From positions 62,001 through 126,000 of the forward strand of contig BGZK01000838.1 of assembly GCA_005406025.1 (NCBI GenBank): a stretch of 64,000 nucleotides of DNA, given 5' to 3'. Position 1 is the first letter of the stretch. Each line of letters begins with the position of its first letter. Below, piece by piece: positions 44,370-55,159 of this stretch. Made by a program: the position numbers and the translations under genes. Under the pieces are notes generated by a model. It did not search any database, was not told the DNA's origin, and was given only the letters and a program-made list of their open reading frames with translations. The DNA comes from Eumeta japonica (taxonomy: Eukaryota; Arthropoda; Insecta; Lepidoptera; Psychidae).

Positions 44370-46080
44370 GAAACCGAAAACATATCCGTATTATAAAAAA
44401 TGATCACCCTCGAATTTAAATCCAGCAAATCGGACGGCTAATGATAAGTCTAAAACAAAATAGTAATTACTAAATCTTAGGACGTCGGAAACTTACCAAA
44501 ACAATCACGACAGACCATCACTGAGACCGATGTTGTAATAATAGACAATATTTTATAACGGGCAATCTCTAACATGCTGAGAGGGCAATCTCTAACACTC
44601 ACTCCTATGTACCTATTTTGCTTTATCATCGATCACCTATCAAAGACACGCCAAATTATCAATTTAAACCTCAAGTATTGAAAGCAATATCGCTAGATCA
44701 CACACTGAAACTTCACAGGATGCCGCAATGTGTTTGGTGCGGGCGAGGGCGCGCGATGCGTACATGGCTCCATGTATGAATTTAATCATGCATTCACTTT
44801 TAATGCATTAGAGCTTTGAGCTCATCCTTTCAATAGTTTTGAAATCACTTACATTCAGTCTAAACGAAAAACTACGTTTTTATACAGCGATGAAATTCCG
44901 AGAGCGCCATTACTACGGCCATCACGACACTCGTTCGAAACATTCTGATGATGCAGTTTCCGTAAGTTCATGACTTTTCAGCAAGAAATGAAGAGATCTG
45001 AATCACAATTTAGTCGTAAATATAAAGACATCCTTTTAAAACTCAACTTTGAACATAACTCAAAAGCAATCGTACTCTAGAACAGTTGTTGAATAGTGTG
45101 TGCGCGTGTGTCGAGTTTTTATATACATACCTCTAAAACACATACAAGCCGCTGCAAATTAAAAGCTGCCCGCTGGATGGACGTGCTGTTTGAAGTAGTC
45201 CGTGTTGATTAAAAACATTCCACGCTTTAGACGTGGCACCACATTCTCCAGCCCCTAAAAGCGTGTTATGGTGGCGAGAATAATCTAGCTCTGAAATCGC
45301 TACACGAGTAAAATTCTGTAAAATGAATTGAATATAGTGATTTTAAGACACGCTTAGAATTTTCTGTTGTTTTTAAGGACTTGACTCATAATTTGACATA
45401 GTAAATGTTGCGCGTGTTTTAAACGGTATTCGAATAATAATAAAATAATCTTTACCATTTCGGTAATAGTAAACATACTTTAACCTACATTTATCAATTC
45501 AACTATACGAGCTACAATCTATTCAGTTAGATATAACATAGAAATATCAAATTTCTTCACTCCCTTTCGTGCATAATACGTTAGATTTAATAAAAAGCGT
45601 ACTTTTTCCCAAAACGGTAGACACTTCTCAAATGTGTTTAGAGTTTATAGATTCATGAAAACGATAATATACTGAGAAGTTTTATATCGATTATTCAGTT
45701 TAACCAATAATCCCCAAGAAACTGGACGTACAAGTTTGTTTGTGTGCTTGTGTACGACGTCCTTTTTTGAACAGTGTTAATTGTTGTACGTTGTAACTTT
45801 GTTTTAGTGATTAATAAAATAAATAAATAAAATAAATGAAAAAGACATCTTTAAGATCCATTTTTTCATACGTATATAGAGCAGTTACACAAGCTAAACA
45901 CCTCGGCATGAAAAAAAAATGTGCTACAAACTGGTTTGTTTTTCAGTTTCTGTTAAATGTACGGAGTACGCCCTTAGAAATTATTATTTTTGTTATTGAA
46001 CTATCTAACTTAATAGCGTCTTATACAAGACACATATACTATAAATTATAAATATATGTCTTGTATTTATTCAAAAAAAT
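44370..46080. other. unassigned AT-rich DNA
   Basis: No gene recognised. GGGCAATCTCTAACA occurs twice 19-20 bases apart near 44562-44597. AATAAAATAAATAAATAAAA (about 45813-45832) looks like a retroelement tail, but the sequence before it is not recognisable. Confidence 0.5.
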
Positions 46081-46084
46081 GCCT

Positions 46085-46145
46085 GCGACATACGGACAGA
46101 CGGACAGATGGATAGACGGACATGAAACTATAACAGTTTCGTCCG
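46085..46145 (-). repeat. GTCC-minisatellite repeat fragment
   Basis: ACATACGGACAGACGGACAG and GGATAGACGGACATGAAAC, the inverted form of the GTCC array at 1163 and 58830. Confidence 0.65.
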
Positions 46146-46149
46146 ACGA

Positions 46150-46775
46150 CGAAGAAATTTTTCTTTGAAAAAAACCAAATTCTGGTTTCGCAGATGCTAT
46201 ATCTAATCCACATAATTATTCATTTGTAAAATTTGGTCACATCTAACTTTTCGCATTAAAAAATCTGATGCCATTTATTTTTGTTTCTAAATCGCTGAAG
46301 TAGACGTGTAATATAATTTTTCTATTGATGATAACTTTTAAAAAGCTAGTCGAATTTGCTTTATGTCAGTGTTTTAAAAAAGAAAATATTATAGACCTAC
46401 ATATAAACATGACGTTATAATATTTTTCTAAGATTTATTTGAGCAAGGCATATAGACTGTCCGACCATTTTTTCAATTGAAGTCATGTATTTCTAAGGAT
46501 GTTTCGATAACCGGAATCCATCAATGAAGATGAAGGACATCGAGTTTTAGAACGATCATTTCTCAGAAATAGTCGACAGTTCTCTTACGTCAAAAGCATG
46601 TATTTCGACATTGCTAATATGCAATTCCAAATTCTTGAATCTTCTAAAAGGGCTCGTAAAGGTCTCATATACGGTCGTTCGGGTGGAAAACATTCGGGCA
46701 CTCGAATTTTTCCGCTCGTAAAGCTGCTTCATGACCTTTACTTTCTATAAAATCATCTGCGTAGGCACCGCTCTT
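46150..46775. other. unassigned AT-rich DNA
   Basis: Nothing recognised. Confidence 0.5.
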
Positions 46776-46779
46776 CGAA

Positions 46780-47050
46780 GCGTCGTAATAAATCGGCTTT
46801 GTCGTAGAGGCGCAGTTGTGCTATCGGCGCCGGCGCCGCGATCTAAGCTGCAAGCGATTTATCAACTCGTTCATTTGAATAGCTTCCGAACGTCGATTCT
46901 ATTGAATCGTGCCCGCGTTAAAACGTCTATTATATCGGTCAAAGAATCTAGACCGCGGCTTAGGTATCGAGGTAACCTGAAAATGCAGGGCGAAACATTC
47001 GTCGCGCGGCCGCGCCCCCTGCCGTCAATTTTCGCCTTCGAGCTCAAATA
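46780..47050. other. GC-rich island
   Basis: GC-balanced to GC-rich with a CGGCGCCGGCGCCG self-complementary run near 46825-46838 and CGCGCGGCCGCGCCC near 47001. The 106-codon plus-strand frame (46731-47051) has no domain I know; its minus-strand shadow is 67 codons. Confidence 0.4.
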
Positions 47051-47230
47051 ACGAGAAAACATTACCGAGTTCACCGCCTGCGTAAACTAATTCAAATACA
47101 TAAATGTTTATAACATAAATTTTTGTTATTATGTAAATGTGTTCTGTAAAAAAAAGATATTAAGATGTCGAAAAATAATGAGGCCCCGTATAATGATCAT
47201 CCAATCTTCTTTACGCAAAAAATATATACT

Positions 47231-47475
47231 ACTAGTTTGCCATCCACGGCTTCGCTCGCACGTAGAATACATTCTTCTATCCTTTATATTGATCGTTAAC
47301 TAACCTCGCTGCTAACCTCACTCTCGACTCTTCCCAGCACTTCCCTCGATTGAGATCCTGGTCGTGCTCATCATTCTAATCTCGGTCTACACTCTATTTT
47401 GTTTCATTACGGTCCCACTACCGACTCTTGATTCAGCTCTCGATTTCAGTTTGAACGAAGCCGGGGCAATTTATA
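47231..47475 (+). repeat. 'CTCGAT' dispersed family, copy a
   Basis: ACTAGTTTGCCATCCACGGC and TTCGCTCGCACGTAG lead into a long string of CTCGCTG, CTCTCGACTC, CCTCGATTG, ATCTCGGTC, CTCTCGATTTCAG phrases. It has the same head as the reverse of 42255-42295. Confidence 0.65.
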
Positions 47476-47479
47476 GCAT

Positions 47480-47905
47480 CAAAATAAAATATTAATTATA
47501 TTACTCGACAATAGTGTAACCTTTCATCAGTGAAACAATTATCAAAATCGGTGTATTCGTTCCGTTCATCAGTGACGAAATTGAGGACAAATGCTACCTT
47601 TATTGTAGGAACATACTCTAATATATCCATTTCATATTTTAATATAAACATAATAATGAACATATCCAAATGCAACTTTATGTTAAAATTTCAAGGAAAT
47701 CATTAGACTACTTTTAGATTTTTTCGAGCACAAACATACACATGTTGGAATTTTATACATAAAAACGTACTATTGGCGATATATTCGGGTGAACATCTGG
47801 ATATATTACATTCATAATGATAGAACTTCACGTCTACTTCTTAGAAAAGCGGGTCGGAACCACATTATTGTTAGTTTTTATGAATACCTATTTTATTTAA
47901 CTTAT
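47480..47905. other. unassigned AT-rich DNA
   Basis: Nothing recognised. Confidence 0.5.
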
Positions 47906-47911
47906 ATTCAA

Positions 47912-48155
47912 TTAATATTCCGTGCAAGCTCGTCGGTTTTGAGTGCTTAAAACTTTACTCTACTTCAGTACATAAATAATTTGATCTGCGTAACGTTTAC
48001 TAGGGAGCCTCCTCGCTGACCCTCCCTCATACGTATTAGCTCCATAAATTTCTTCATTCAACCTATTTTCATTAATTCTTTTGGATAGCCAAACTCCCTC
48101 CACTTTCGCTTTTTTCGTCTAGTCACTATATCATCTTTTAGATCTTCTACATAGG
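47912..48155 (-). pseudogene. LINE C-terminal fragment (antisense piece)
   Basis: The minus strand gives LKDDIVTR, then INENRLNEEIYGANTYEG, then 'RYADQI...LSTQNRRACT' and stops near 47912. This is the C-terminal tail of the same non-LTR family as 2820-3290, 49108-49260 and 49650-50340. It breaks off just where the plus-strand piece at 49141 begins (codons NRRAC / RRARM). Confidence 0.7.
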
Positions 48156-48174
48156 ACGCATATGGTAATTAAAC

Positions 48175-48665
48175 AGATTTATTCATACATATACAATCAC
48201 AAAAACTATATACGTTGTGGGTGGAAGCTCTAAGTTCCCTATTACAAACAACTTTGAATGATGAGGAAAATAGGGATAAAATATACTTTTAATATATTTT
48301 TTCATTATATTATAAAACTAGGTTTTGCCATATACATAATAACGCCAAAGTCATTGTATAAAAACGGTCCAGGCAAATACAAAATTATATGACGTGATAA
48401 TCAGATAAAGGAAATGGTGGTGCTTCATTGCTTCATTGCTTTGGATACACCGCGAGTAGCCTGCCAATATGTTTGCTGGTCATACATGAAAAGTGTAACA
48501 AAAAAATGTAATATAAATGTAATATTCTGTCGCATCTAAGTGCTTTTCATACGCCGCTGAGTACCGTAAATTATTTGTCCTCGTTTGCCGAACGACAAAT
48601 ACAAAGCGAAACCTAAAAACGAATAGATTTCCGGCCAATCATTACAGCAAAATAGAGCCTTCGAT
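48175..48665. other. unassigned AT-rich DNA
   Basis: No gene recognised. A small triple GCTTCATT repeat lies at about 48422-48440. Confidence 0.5.
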
Positions 48666-48669
48666 TGCG

Positions 48670-48790
48670 ACGAACGCGCTCGACTAGCGCCCATTGTGGC
48701 CGGTGGTCGTCACCCGCAATCGGCGCGCGCGATCAGGAGTGTCAGCTCAGGGTCGACACTGAGCATCGATCAGCTTGCCGGAACATCGCC
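48670..48790. other. GC-rich island
   Basis: About 120 bases with CGCGCTCGACTAGCGCC and CGGCGCGCGCGATCAGG. Opposed open frames shadow each other. Confidence 0.4.
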
Positions 48791-49017
48791 GCCTCTCCAT
48801 TCAGATTTTTGGATCGATTCTGCGACCGATTTTATAATTGAGTCCTGTCTGAGACACGCGCTGACTTTACACGCGTACACAATTGAATATCTTGAATTAT
48901 GACGTAATGGACTTTTAGATGATATTTTTATAACAAGGGATGAAAATCGTAGCACATATGCACTGATCTATAAAAAAGTGAAGGTGCACAGTCCCGCGCT
49001 CAAAAACGACCGCAGTA

Positions 49018-49051
49018 AATGAGTGCTAAAACAGACAGTTTAGCACTCATT
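49018..49051. repeat. perfect 13-base hairpin
   Basis: AATGAGTGCTAAA (49018-49030), 8-base loop ACAGACAG, then the exact reverse complement (49039-49051). Confidence 0.9.
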
Positions 49052-49107
49052 GCATTCAGTGTAGTTTCGTTGCACCTTTCGTTACGACGTCGAAGTGTTC
49101 TGTGTTT

Positions 49108-49260
49108 TAAACGACGACTTACTTAATCGTAAATTTAATGAAACCGACGAGCTCGCATGAAGAGATTGATGGATGTTAGTGAAGCGAGAGAGATATGTGG
49201 AGATCATACCACGTGGAAATCAATAGTACCTGCTTAACGCACTGGGAAACAGGCGTTGAA
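49108..49260 (+). pseudogene. LINE 3' end (last coding codons and 3' UTR)
   Basis: From 49147 the plus strand reads RRARMKRLMDVSEAREICGDHTTWKSIVPA and stops at about 49236, the last ~30 codons of a non-LTR RT protein. CTGCTTAACGCACTGGGAAA and CAGGCG follow. Upstream, AAACGACGACTTACTTA (49108-49124) also precedes the scrap at 53696. It is 5'-truncated to about 100 coding bases. Confidence 0.7.
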
Positions 49261-49364
49261 ATTAAATTGTTAAATAAAGATTTAAACAACACCGGTCTCG
49301 TATTTCTTGCGTTGTCATATTATTCGGTGTGCATTATTTGACACAAATAGTCGAGATACGTACT

Positions 49365-49540
49365 TATTCACTCAGTAATAGGCGACTAAAATGCTTATAT
49401 TTACTTTGTGCGGGAAACATGAAAAAATTGTAACAACTTATTTTTTTTCATGTGTAGTGCATTTCTTGTTCTAACGCCTACAAAAGACTTCACTGAGCAT
49501 GGTTCGACATGCTCTTGGCCGGTTTTTTTATTTGTCATAG
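49365..49540 (+). repeat. GTCC-family repeat, second half only
   Basis: AATAGGCGACTAAAATGC, then TGTAGTGCATTTCTTG and GAGCATGGTTCGACATGCTC followed by TTGGCCGG. Equivalent to 1230-1310 and 59330-59455. Confidence 0.65.
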
Positions 49541-49649
49541 ATTTCTACATCTATCTGTATATACTAAATTCACAAATATTTCTCATAGTGGGTAAACAGA
49601 AAACGCGAATTTCCAATTGTTACGGTCATTAATCACTTAAATACCTCTT

Positions 49650-50340
49650 ACATCGAATCACATTAAATTTAATTCTTCTTTTTGATGCCACTTCTTAGTC
49701 CGCGTTGATCTGTCTAGTTCATTTTTACTAACATGTATTTACTCACATTATATTCATTAATTTCTTGCTTCATTTCATTTTAATGCATTTTTTTAAAAGA
49801 CCAAACCGTTATAACTTCACTCTTTCGGTCCAGTCATCACATTTTTTTAAATCACTCCATTGCTTTATATCCTTATTCCTACATTCATTTTTCAAGAAGA
49901 TTGACCCTTAATGAAACATACTCAGTTATCCACATTTGATCGCACTTGTTACGAAATAATTTTTGTACGAACACTGCAGAGCCCCATTAATTTTATTTTC
50001 TGCATTTGTCTTACTTTTAAGTTTAACATTTGTACTCTTACTATCGAGTAAGTACACAAATGTAAAACTTACGTGGACTATTAGTACGTAGTATAGATTT
50101 AAAATTCTTCTGATCCTATTTAAATATAGCATTTAGTCTTACTTACTTTACAGGAGCCATGACTTTAGTCTCGTTTACATACACTTTCAGAACATTTTAC
50201 CTCACAGAATCGTTCATTTCGGTCACCATCTCCTGCAATTTGCACGAGAAGGCTCAAAGATTATGTACTTCATCATCGGCGTTCAGGAGGCATTCGACGT
50301 GTGATTATGGCTACACGACAATATAGTGATACGGCGGGTT
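49650..50340 (-). pseudogene. LINE RT fragment, antisense
   Basis: The minus strand starts with an ADD catalytic block (50272-50280) in LNADDEV, then KLQEMVTEMNDSVR and NETKVM. It continues with FVYLLDS and NAENKINGAL (49950-50080), and, more decayed, DLKKCDDWTERV and VNTC (49740-49860). This matches the palm end, the 'F.YLGS' block and the C-terminal tail of the same non-LTR family as its neighbours at 47912 and 49108. It has stops throughout. It overlaps in coding content with 47912-48155, so the two are separate insertions or a duplication. Confidence 0.65.
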
Positions 50341-50369
50341 AGGCGCTTTACATATTGGTTTTAAGCTTT

Positions 50370-50780
50370 TATCGCCGGCGCGCGCTCCTGCGGGAATGTC
50401 TATATCTAATAAAAGTGACCTCGCTTTGAGGCTAAATTTCTGTCGAAAAACTTCCAGCAGTAATTTGGGCGGGGGCGGAAATAATTATGTTTCCGTGTCT
50501 CGTAGCAGTGAGAGGCCCTCGTTAGCGAGCACACCTCGCCGCGCGGCGGAAGCCCTTTGCGGAACTCGTTAATATTTTTCCATTATTTTTTACCTCCCGA
50601 CAAAGTTGTCGCGTTTAACCGCCGACGACAAAAACCGGAGTAAATACATTCCAGACAAAGTGTCGGAGGCTGTATTAAGATCAAGGTCGGGGTGCTGAAA
50701 GCGCCCGCCCGCGTCGCTAGGAAACTCTTAATGTAGGCCTTGTAAAACTTTAGGCACTTACTCGCTCGGGCCTGGAGCAA
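50370..50780. promoter_or_regulatory. GC-rich candidate regulatory region
   Basis: About 400 bases of GC-balanced sequence with GGGCGGGGGCGG (Sp/KLF-like), GAAATAATTATG and GTTAATATTTTTCC (homeodomain-type cores), CGCCGCGCGGCGG and no consistent open frame. It is the most enhancer-like block in the window by look, but this is inference. Confidence 0.3.
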
Positions 50781-50784
50781 GGGG

Positions 50785-51050
50785 TATGTTGAATTTGTAT
50801 ATGATTTATGTTGGTTTTAAAGAGTCACAAGTTGCTCTTGCTAAGTATTAAAGAAAGATTAACGAATTGGAATAAAATGTTTCTTGAAAGAGCAGTAATA
50901 AATTATTTCTATCTAAATGGTCATTTATATTTTATGGTCATTATACAAAAATGAAGATATAACGATGAACAATGTAAATAGTATGTTAATAAACCGTAAA
51001 TGATATTTACATGTCTCATTTACAGTCTTTTGAAAGCCGCTAATCGGCGC
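50785..51050. other. unassigned AT-rich DNA
   Basis: Nothing recognised. Confidence 0.5.
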
Positions 51051-51054
51051 GAAA

Positions 51055-51290
51055 TCGATAAATCTGTTACACACATGAACACACACGTGCCCGCGCGTGC
51101 ACGCACGCATTCATGCACACACTCAAACACATAAAAAACGCGCAAACAAAACATCACAATGAAAACTTTCAGAATAATTTTTGAAGACCTCAGAATGTGA
51201 CACTGCAACTTCCGGTCACAACTCGGATTCGGAAAATCGGGGTGAAAACAATAACTTCCAAACATTTATGAAAATTTTTAATTATTTAAA
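51055..51290 (+). repeat. diverged copy of the composite repeat 3' part
   Basis: A degenerate AC/GC microsatellite (51070-51130) is followed by GAAGACCTCAGAATGTG and ACTCGGATTCGGAAAATCGG. This parallels the microsatellite, GGACCTCAAAATATCG and ACTCGATTTTCAAAAAACGG of 20078-20235. Confidence 0.55.
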
Positions 51291-51294
51291 CGAA

Positions 51295-53690
51295 AAGTTT
51301 ATAATAATTCGAATATTCATTAATTGTTAATATTTTTAAGCATTAAACAGGACGTCTCAAGTATGTTAATCTACTTTCCTCTCGAGCCGTTTGCTTAAAG
51401 GGGATATAAATAACGGAAGTGGAAATTAGTGCGTGAAATGGCTCGTATAAATAGTCACGCGAAATGTTTTCGACCGCTCTATCCTGACTCGGGGAGCGAA
51501 CTACCGTGTCCCTGAATACTTAAGTTATTTTTTTTACATTTTTGTATATTATTTTATTTCAAGAGCACTTAATTGTAATGGATAGATTATATTTGGAATT
51601 GGATGTTATTACATCTAATTGTAAACATAAAAATTGGATGTTTGAGAATTTTTTGTTTTGATATTTGTTTTTTGACGCTATCATTTCTACGGGCAAAATA
51701 AAAACGGTAAAAAATAACTAAGCTGTCGCTGTATGGATACATACACGCAATATTCAAAATTACCTGTTCAAAGTTGGGATATGTCTGTTTTGTTGTCTCT
51801 CGTTCTTTAATGAAACATAAACTGAAAGTTCTTAACAGAAGCTGACGCGACGTACGCATTGTAGTAAATTCTCCCTACAAGCACAGCGCGCGGTGGGCGC
51901 GCATCGATGTAACGACGAGCGACGACAATATCGGGATGCGGTACGCACGCACCCGACATGAAGTAGAACGGTAGTATATCATTAACCCCATTTTTACCAC
52001 GAATATGTCTTCTATCGGTGATACTACCGACTGAGTACAATGCGCACGACGTTGCGAGTGGCGTCGATATAGACACTTTAACGTCAACGGTTCAAAACAA
52101 GCTTAAGCGAAAAGGAGTAAGGTGACACAGGGTGAGTATCTATACAATTGACCTTTCCCGAAATTTTCTACAAAAGCCGATTATACGTTTTTAGAAAATA
52201 TGAGCAATTGTAAGAAAAGGACTGAAATATTTTTTTTTTTTTGGGATTTATATCTGTAAAAATCTAGTGATGCTACATCACGTATCTGTGCTGTAAATAT
52301 CCCGTCTTTGACTTTGCATATTTAAAAAAACAAAGTCGACCGTAGGAAGTATCGACGTAAACTGTTAATTTGCAAACGAATCAGACCGTCGTCGACTTGC
52401 GAACTCATTTTCAATCACATATACAATAACTGATATTCGAGTACAACATAAACAATTGTCGTTTTCTAAAAAATATATTGCAATTTCAGAACACCTCCTC
52501 ACTTTTATGGCACATCACATCGAAGATGTGATGTGCAAAAGTATTCCAAAATCAATTCAATTATATACGAACTTCATTATAAAAATTATTATTTAAATCT
52601 CAGATTTATTGATTCTTTGGTGAGATAAAAAGTATTATAACCCAAACACAAAGACCTATCATAGCTTATATAATATACTATAGTACAACCGAAGCACGAC
52701 TCAAAAACGGGCAGGAGTTTTGGTAGGGCTTAGTTAGTGTGGCTAGTGGTGGCTAGACACCTAAAGTGCGGTGTCAGGAGAGCACCTCGTTACGTGTCAG
52801 CGCGGAGCTTTGCATTAATTCGCGGTACTTCTACATTTGTAGTTCGGCGTGGTCGTGTGCTCGCAGTTGGGAATAAGGTCACTTTAATTAGATTTCTCAA
52901 ATAAGTTTACTACTGTACGGGCTTTTTATTGACATTTCGTTTAAATAATAGGTCGAGAACAATCTGTTTCCATATTTTTATAAGTAAAAAGTTTGCAGTA
53001 AAATCTTTTTGGTCGTACTGTTGTATCTGGTTAGTTTTGATAACATTAAATCGATGACATTTTAAAAAAATAAAAAGAAAAAGTATAAACGATAATCTGC
53101 CATTTTTCTATTGTTTTTCTGGCCACCAAAATGAGTGAATCTAACGTTTTCGAAAAGATTTATCACTAGTGATAAAAAATGAATTACCTACGAGAAGAAC
53201 GTGCAAAAAAGATCATGGTCAAAAGTCAAGCAAGCTCCACAGACTATTGCGAAACCCGGATTAACTCGCAATAAGTTGATACTATGTGTATGGTGGGATT
53301 GAAAGGCCGTTATTCATTACGAGCTTTTTCTCCGACCTAATAGTTTCGTCAAGCGAGTGTATTTTCTTTGTAATTAGCATCATCATGTACTTCATAAATA
53401 ATCGGAACAAACAGCATTAGAGGAAATTTGTTTATATTTTGTTCATTTGGTTTTCTCTTCATGAATGTGTCAGTTTCAAATGGCATTCATTAATAATTTA
53501 CTTCAAAAAATATACAGATAAATAAGATCATTAAAAATAATAAAATATAATAAACTGCAGAAATGAAAAAAAAATCCCTAATTTTCATTTTAATTCTCGA
53601 TAGTCACACAGTAACTACCGGTTGCTAGTCATATAAAAATGATCAAAAGCATTTACAGAACTGTTCCAGATCTCTATTTTTCTATTATCA
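51295..53690. other. unassigned AT-rich DNA
   Basis: No gene recognised over about 2.4 kb. It contains a less AT-rich patch at 51870-52080 and 52720-52860 and the hairpin at 52501-52542. Confidence 0.5.
52501..52542. repeat. 18-base-pair hairpin with one bulge
   Basis: GCACATCACATC (52510-52521), 3-base loop GAA, exact complement 52525-52536. The stem extends by six more pairs (ACTTTT with AAAAGT) across a 3-base one-sided bulge. Confidence 0.85.
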
Positions 53691-53695
53691 TATTT

Positions 53696-53750
53696 AAACG
53701 ACGACTTACTTATTCTTATCTGCTTAACGCTCTGGGAAACAGGCGCCAGT
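53696..53750 (+). repeat. LINE 3' scrap, internally deleted
   Basis: AAACGACGACTTACTTA (53696-53712) is joined after 7 bases to CTGCTTAACGCTCTGGGAAA and CAGGCG. In the copy at 49108 the same two phrases are about 105 bases apart, so this copy lacks the coding part between them. Confidence 0.6.
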
Positions 53751-53799
53751 TTATATTATACCCATAAGAACTTTTAGAATCGCAAATATACGAAATTCC

Positions 53800-54005
53800 T
53801 TAGCACGCATGCGCCCACCACAAAACGTCGCGTCGCAAGCTGTAGTCAGATTTCCCCAAAGAAGTCGGAGCCCCATAAGTTACTGGCGGAGTTCGGCCGC
53901 GACACGCACTAAACACCCCGCCGCATTTGAATGCTCGGGCCCTAACTTTATTTTTATTCGAACGTCCTATCGTTTACGACCCCTGTAGCGGACGCCTCTA
54001 GATTT
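53800..54005. other. GC-rich island
   Basis: GC-balanced to GC-rich with CGCATGCGCCCACCACA and GTTCGGCCGCGACACGC. No open frame stands out. Confidence 0.4.
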
Positions 54006-54024
54006 GTGGAAACTTCGCCGAATT

Positions 54025-55155
54025 TTAACCGACTTCAAAAAAGGAGGTTATCGGTGCGACAAGCATGTTTGTATTATTAATGAAACTGCAATATTCTATT
54101 GCGTCTATTAGGGTTTCCAAATAAATATAAAAAAATTTATAGATGAATGTATGTTTTTTATTGTATTATTTTGTGTGTTTATTCACACACACACACTAAC
54201 ACACACATTTTTGCGAAACTATTTATCTTTCTTTTTTTCTTATTCTTTTCTTTGCTGGCTTTTTTTTACATTTTTTTTTATTAACTTAAATTTACTTCAA
54301 TTTAGGAAAGAGTGCTAGTTTTATCAAAATTGGTGGAACAGTTTTCAAGATATGAATTAATACGGGTAAGTGTGACGGCCTGACTTATTAGTACGAGCTA
54401 CAGATGTGATGTCTAAGGGGAATCATCTCAAAACAAGACCGTCTTAGGCTATGCTATAGAGACATGGAGCCGGAGCCTTTGTACTCACGAAGCTTTACCT
54501 TTGGACAAATAGAGTTTGAGACCGTTTTAAAAAGCCAAATAATAAGTAACTAAAAAGAGATTGTAATTTTACGTGCAAATTGGACCACAATGATGGAGTT
54601 TCGGGGCCGCCGTCAATCAGGGGCCCTGGACCTATCGCATGTGTTTAAAAAAAAGTCGAAATTGTTCCAAAATCTAAGTCAAATTCTAATTCACATAAAA
54701 AATTCAAAAAATCAAAATGATAAATTAAACTGGACTTACTGTGCCAATTCGAGGCGAGAATTAAAAATTAATAAGATTACCAAGCAATCCGGTATGATCT
54801 ACTGAAATAAAATTTGATCAATAATAAAAAAAATATTTAAAAAAATTATCTTACAACTGTGAAATAATATTTTTGTATATATACAAACTAAACCAACAAA
54901 ACCAAAATCGAAAGTAGGTACGGAATTAATTAGGGCCCTACAGTTTTTTGTGGTCGGTTTCAGCAAACCATCGAATATAAAAGCGTAATCAAAATAGATG
55001 CAATATGTTTGATACAAAACGAAATTAAAAATACTTTACTTAACAACCCAATTATTTACGTACATGTAGGAATAAAGTTTTTTTATTTTGGTTTTGTTAT
55101 TTAATTACGAGTATGTATAAAAATGTTATTTCATAATTTTTTTTTGAAGTCGCTT
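54025..55155. repeat. region between inverted CGACTTCAAAAAA ends
   Basis: Starts AACCGACTTCAAAAAAGGAG at 54026 and ends with the inverted form TTTTTTTTGAAGTCGCTT at 55138-55155. The interior has a CA microsatellite (54181-54207), ATTGGTGGAACAGTTTTC and 71-72 codon frames with no domain. It may be one composite element or two unrelated fragments of a common repeat facing each other. Confidence 0.4.
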
Positions 55156-55159
55156 TAAT

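Noticed and set aside
44117..44428. 103-codon minus and 74-codon plus frames
   Set aside because: Both read through the GT microsatellite.
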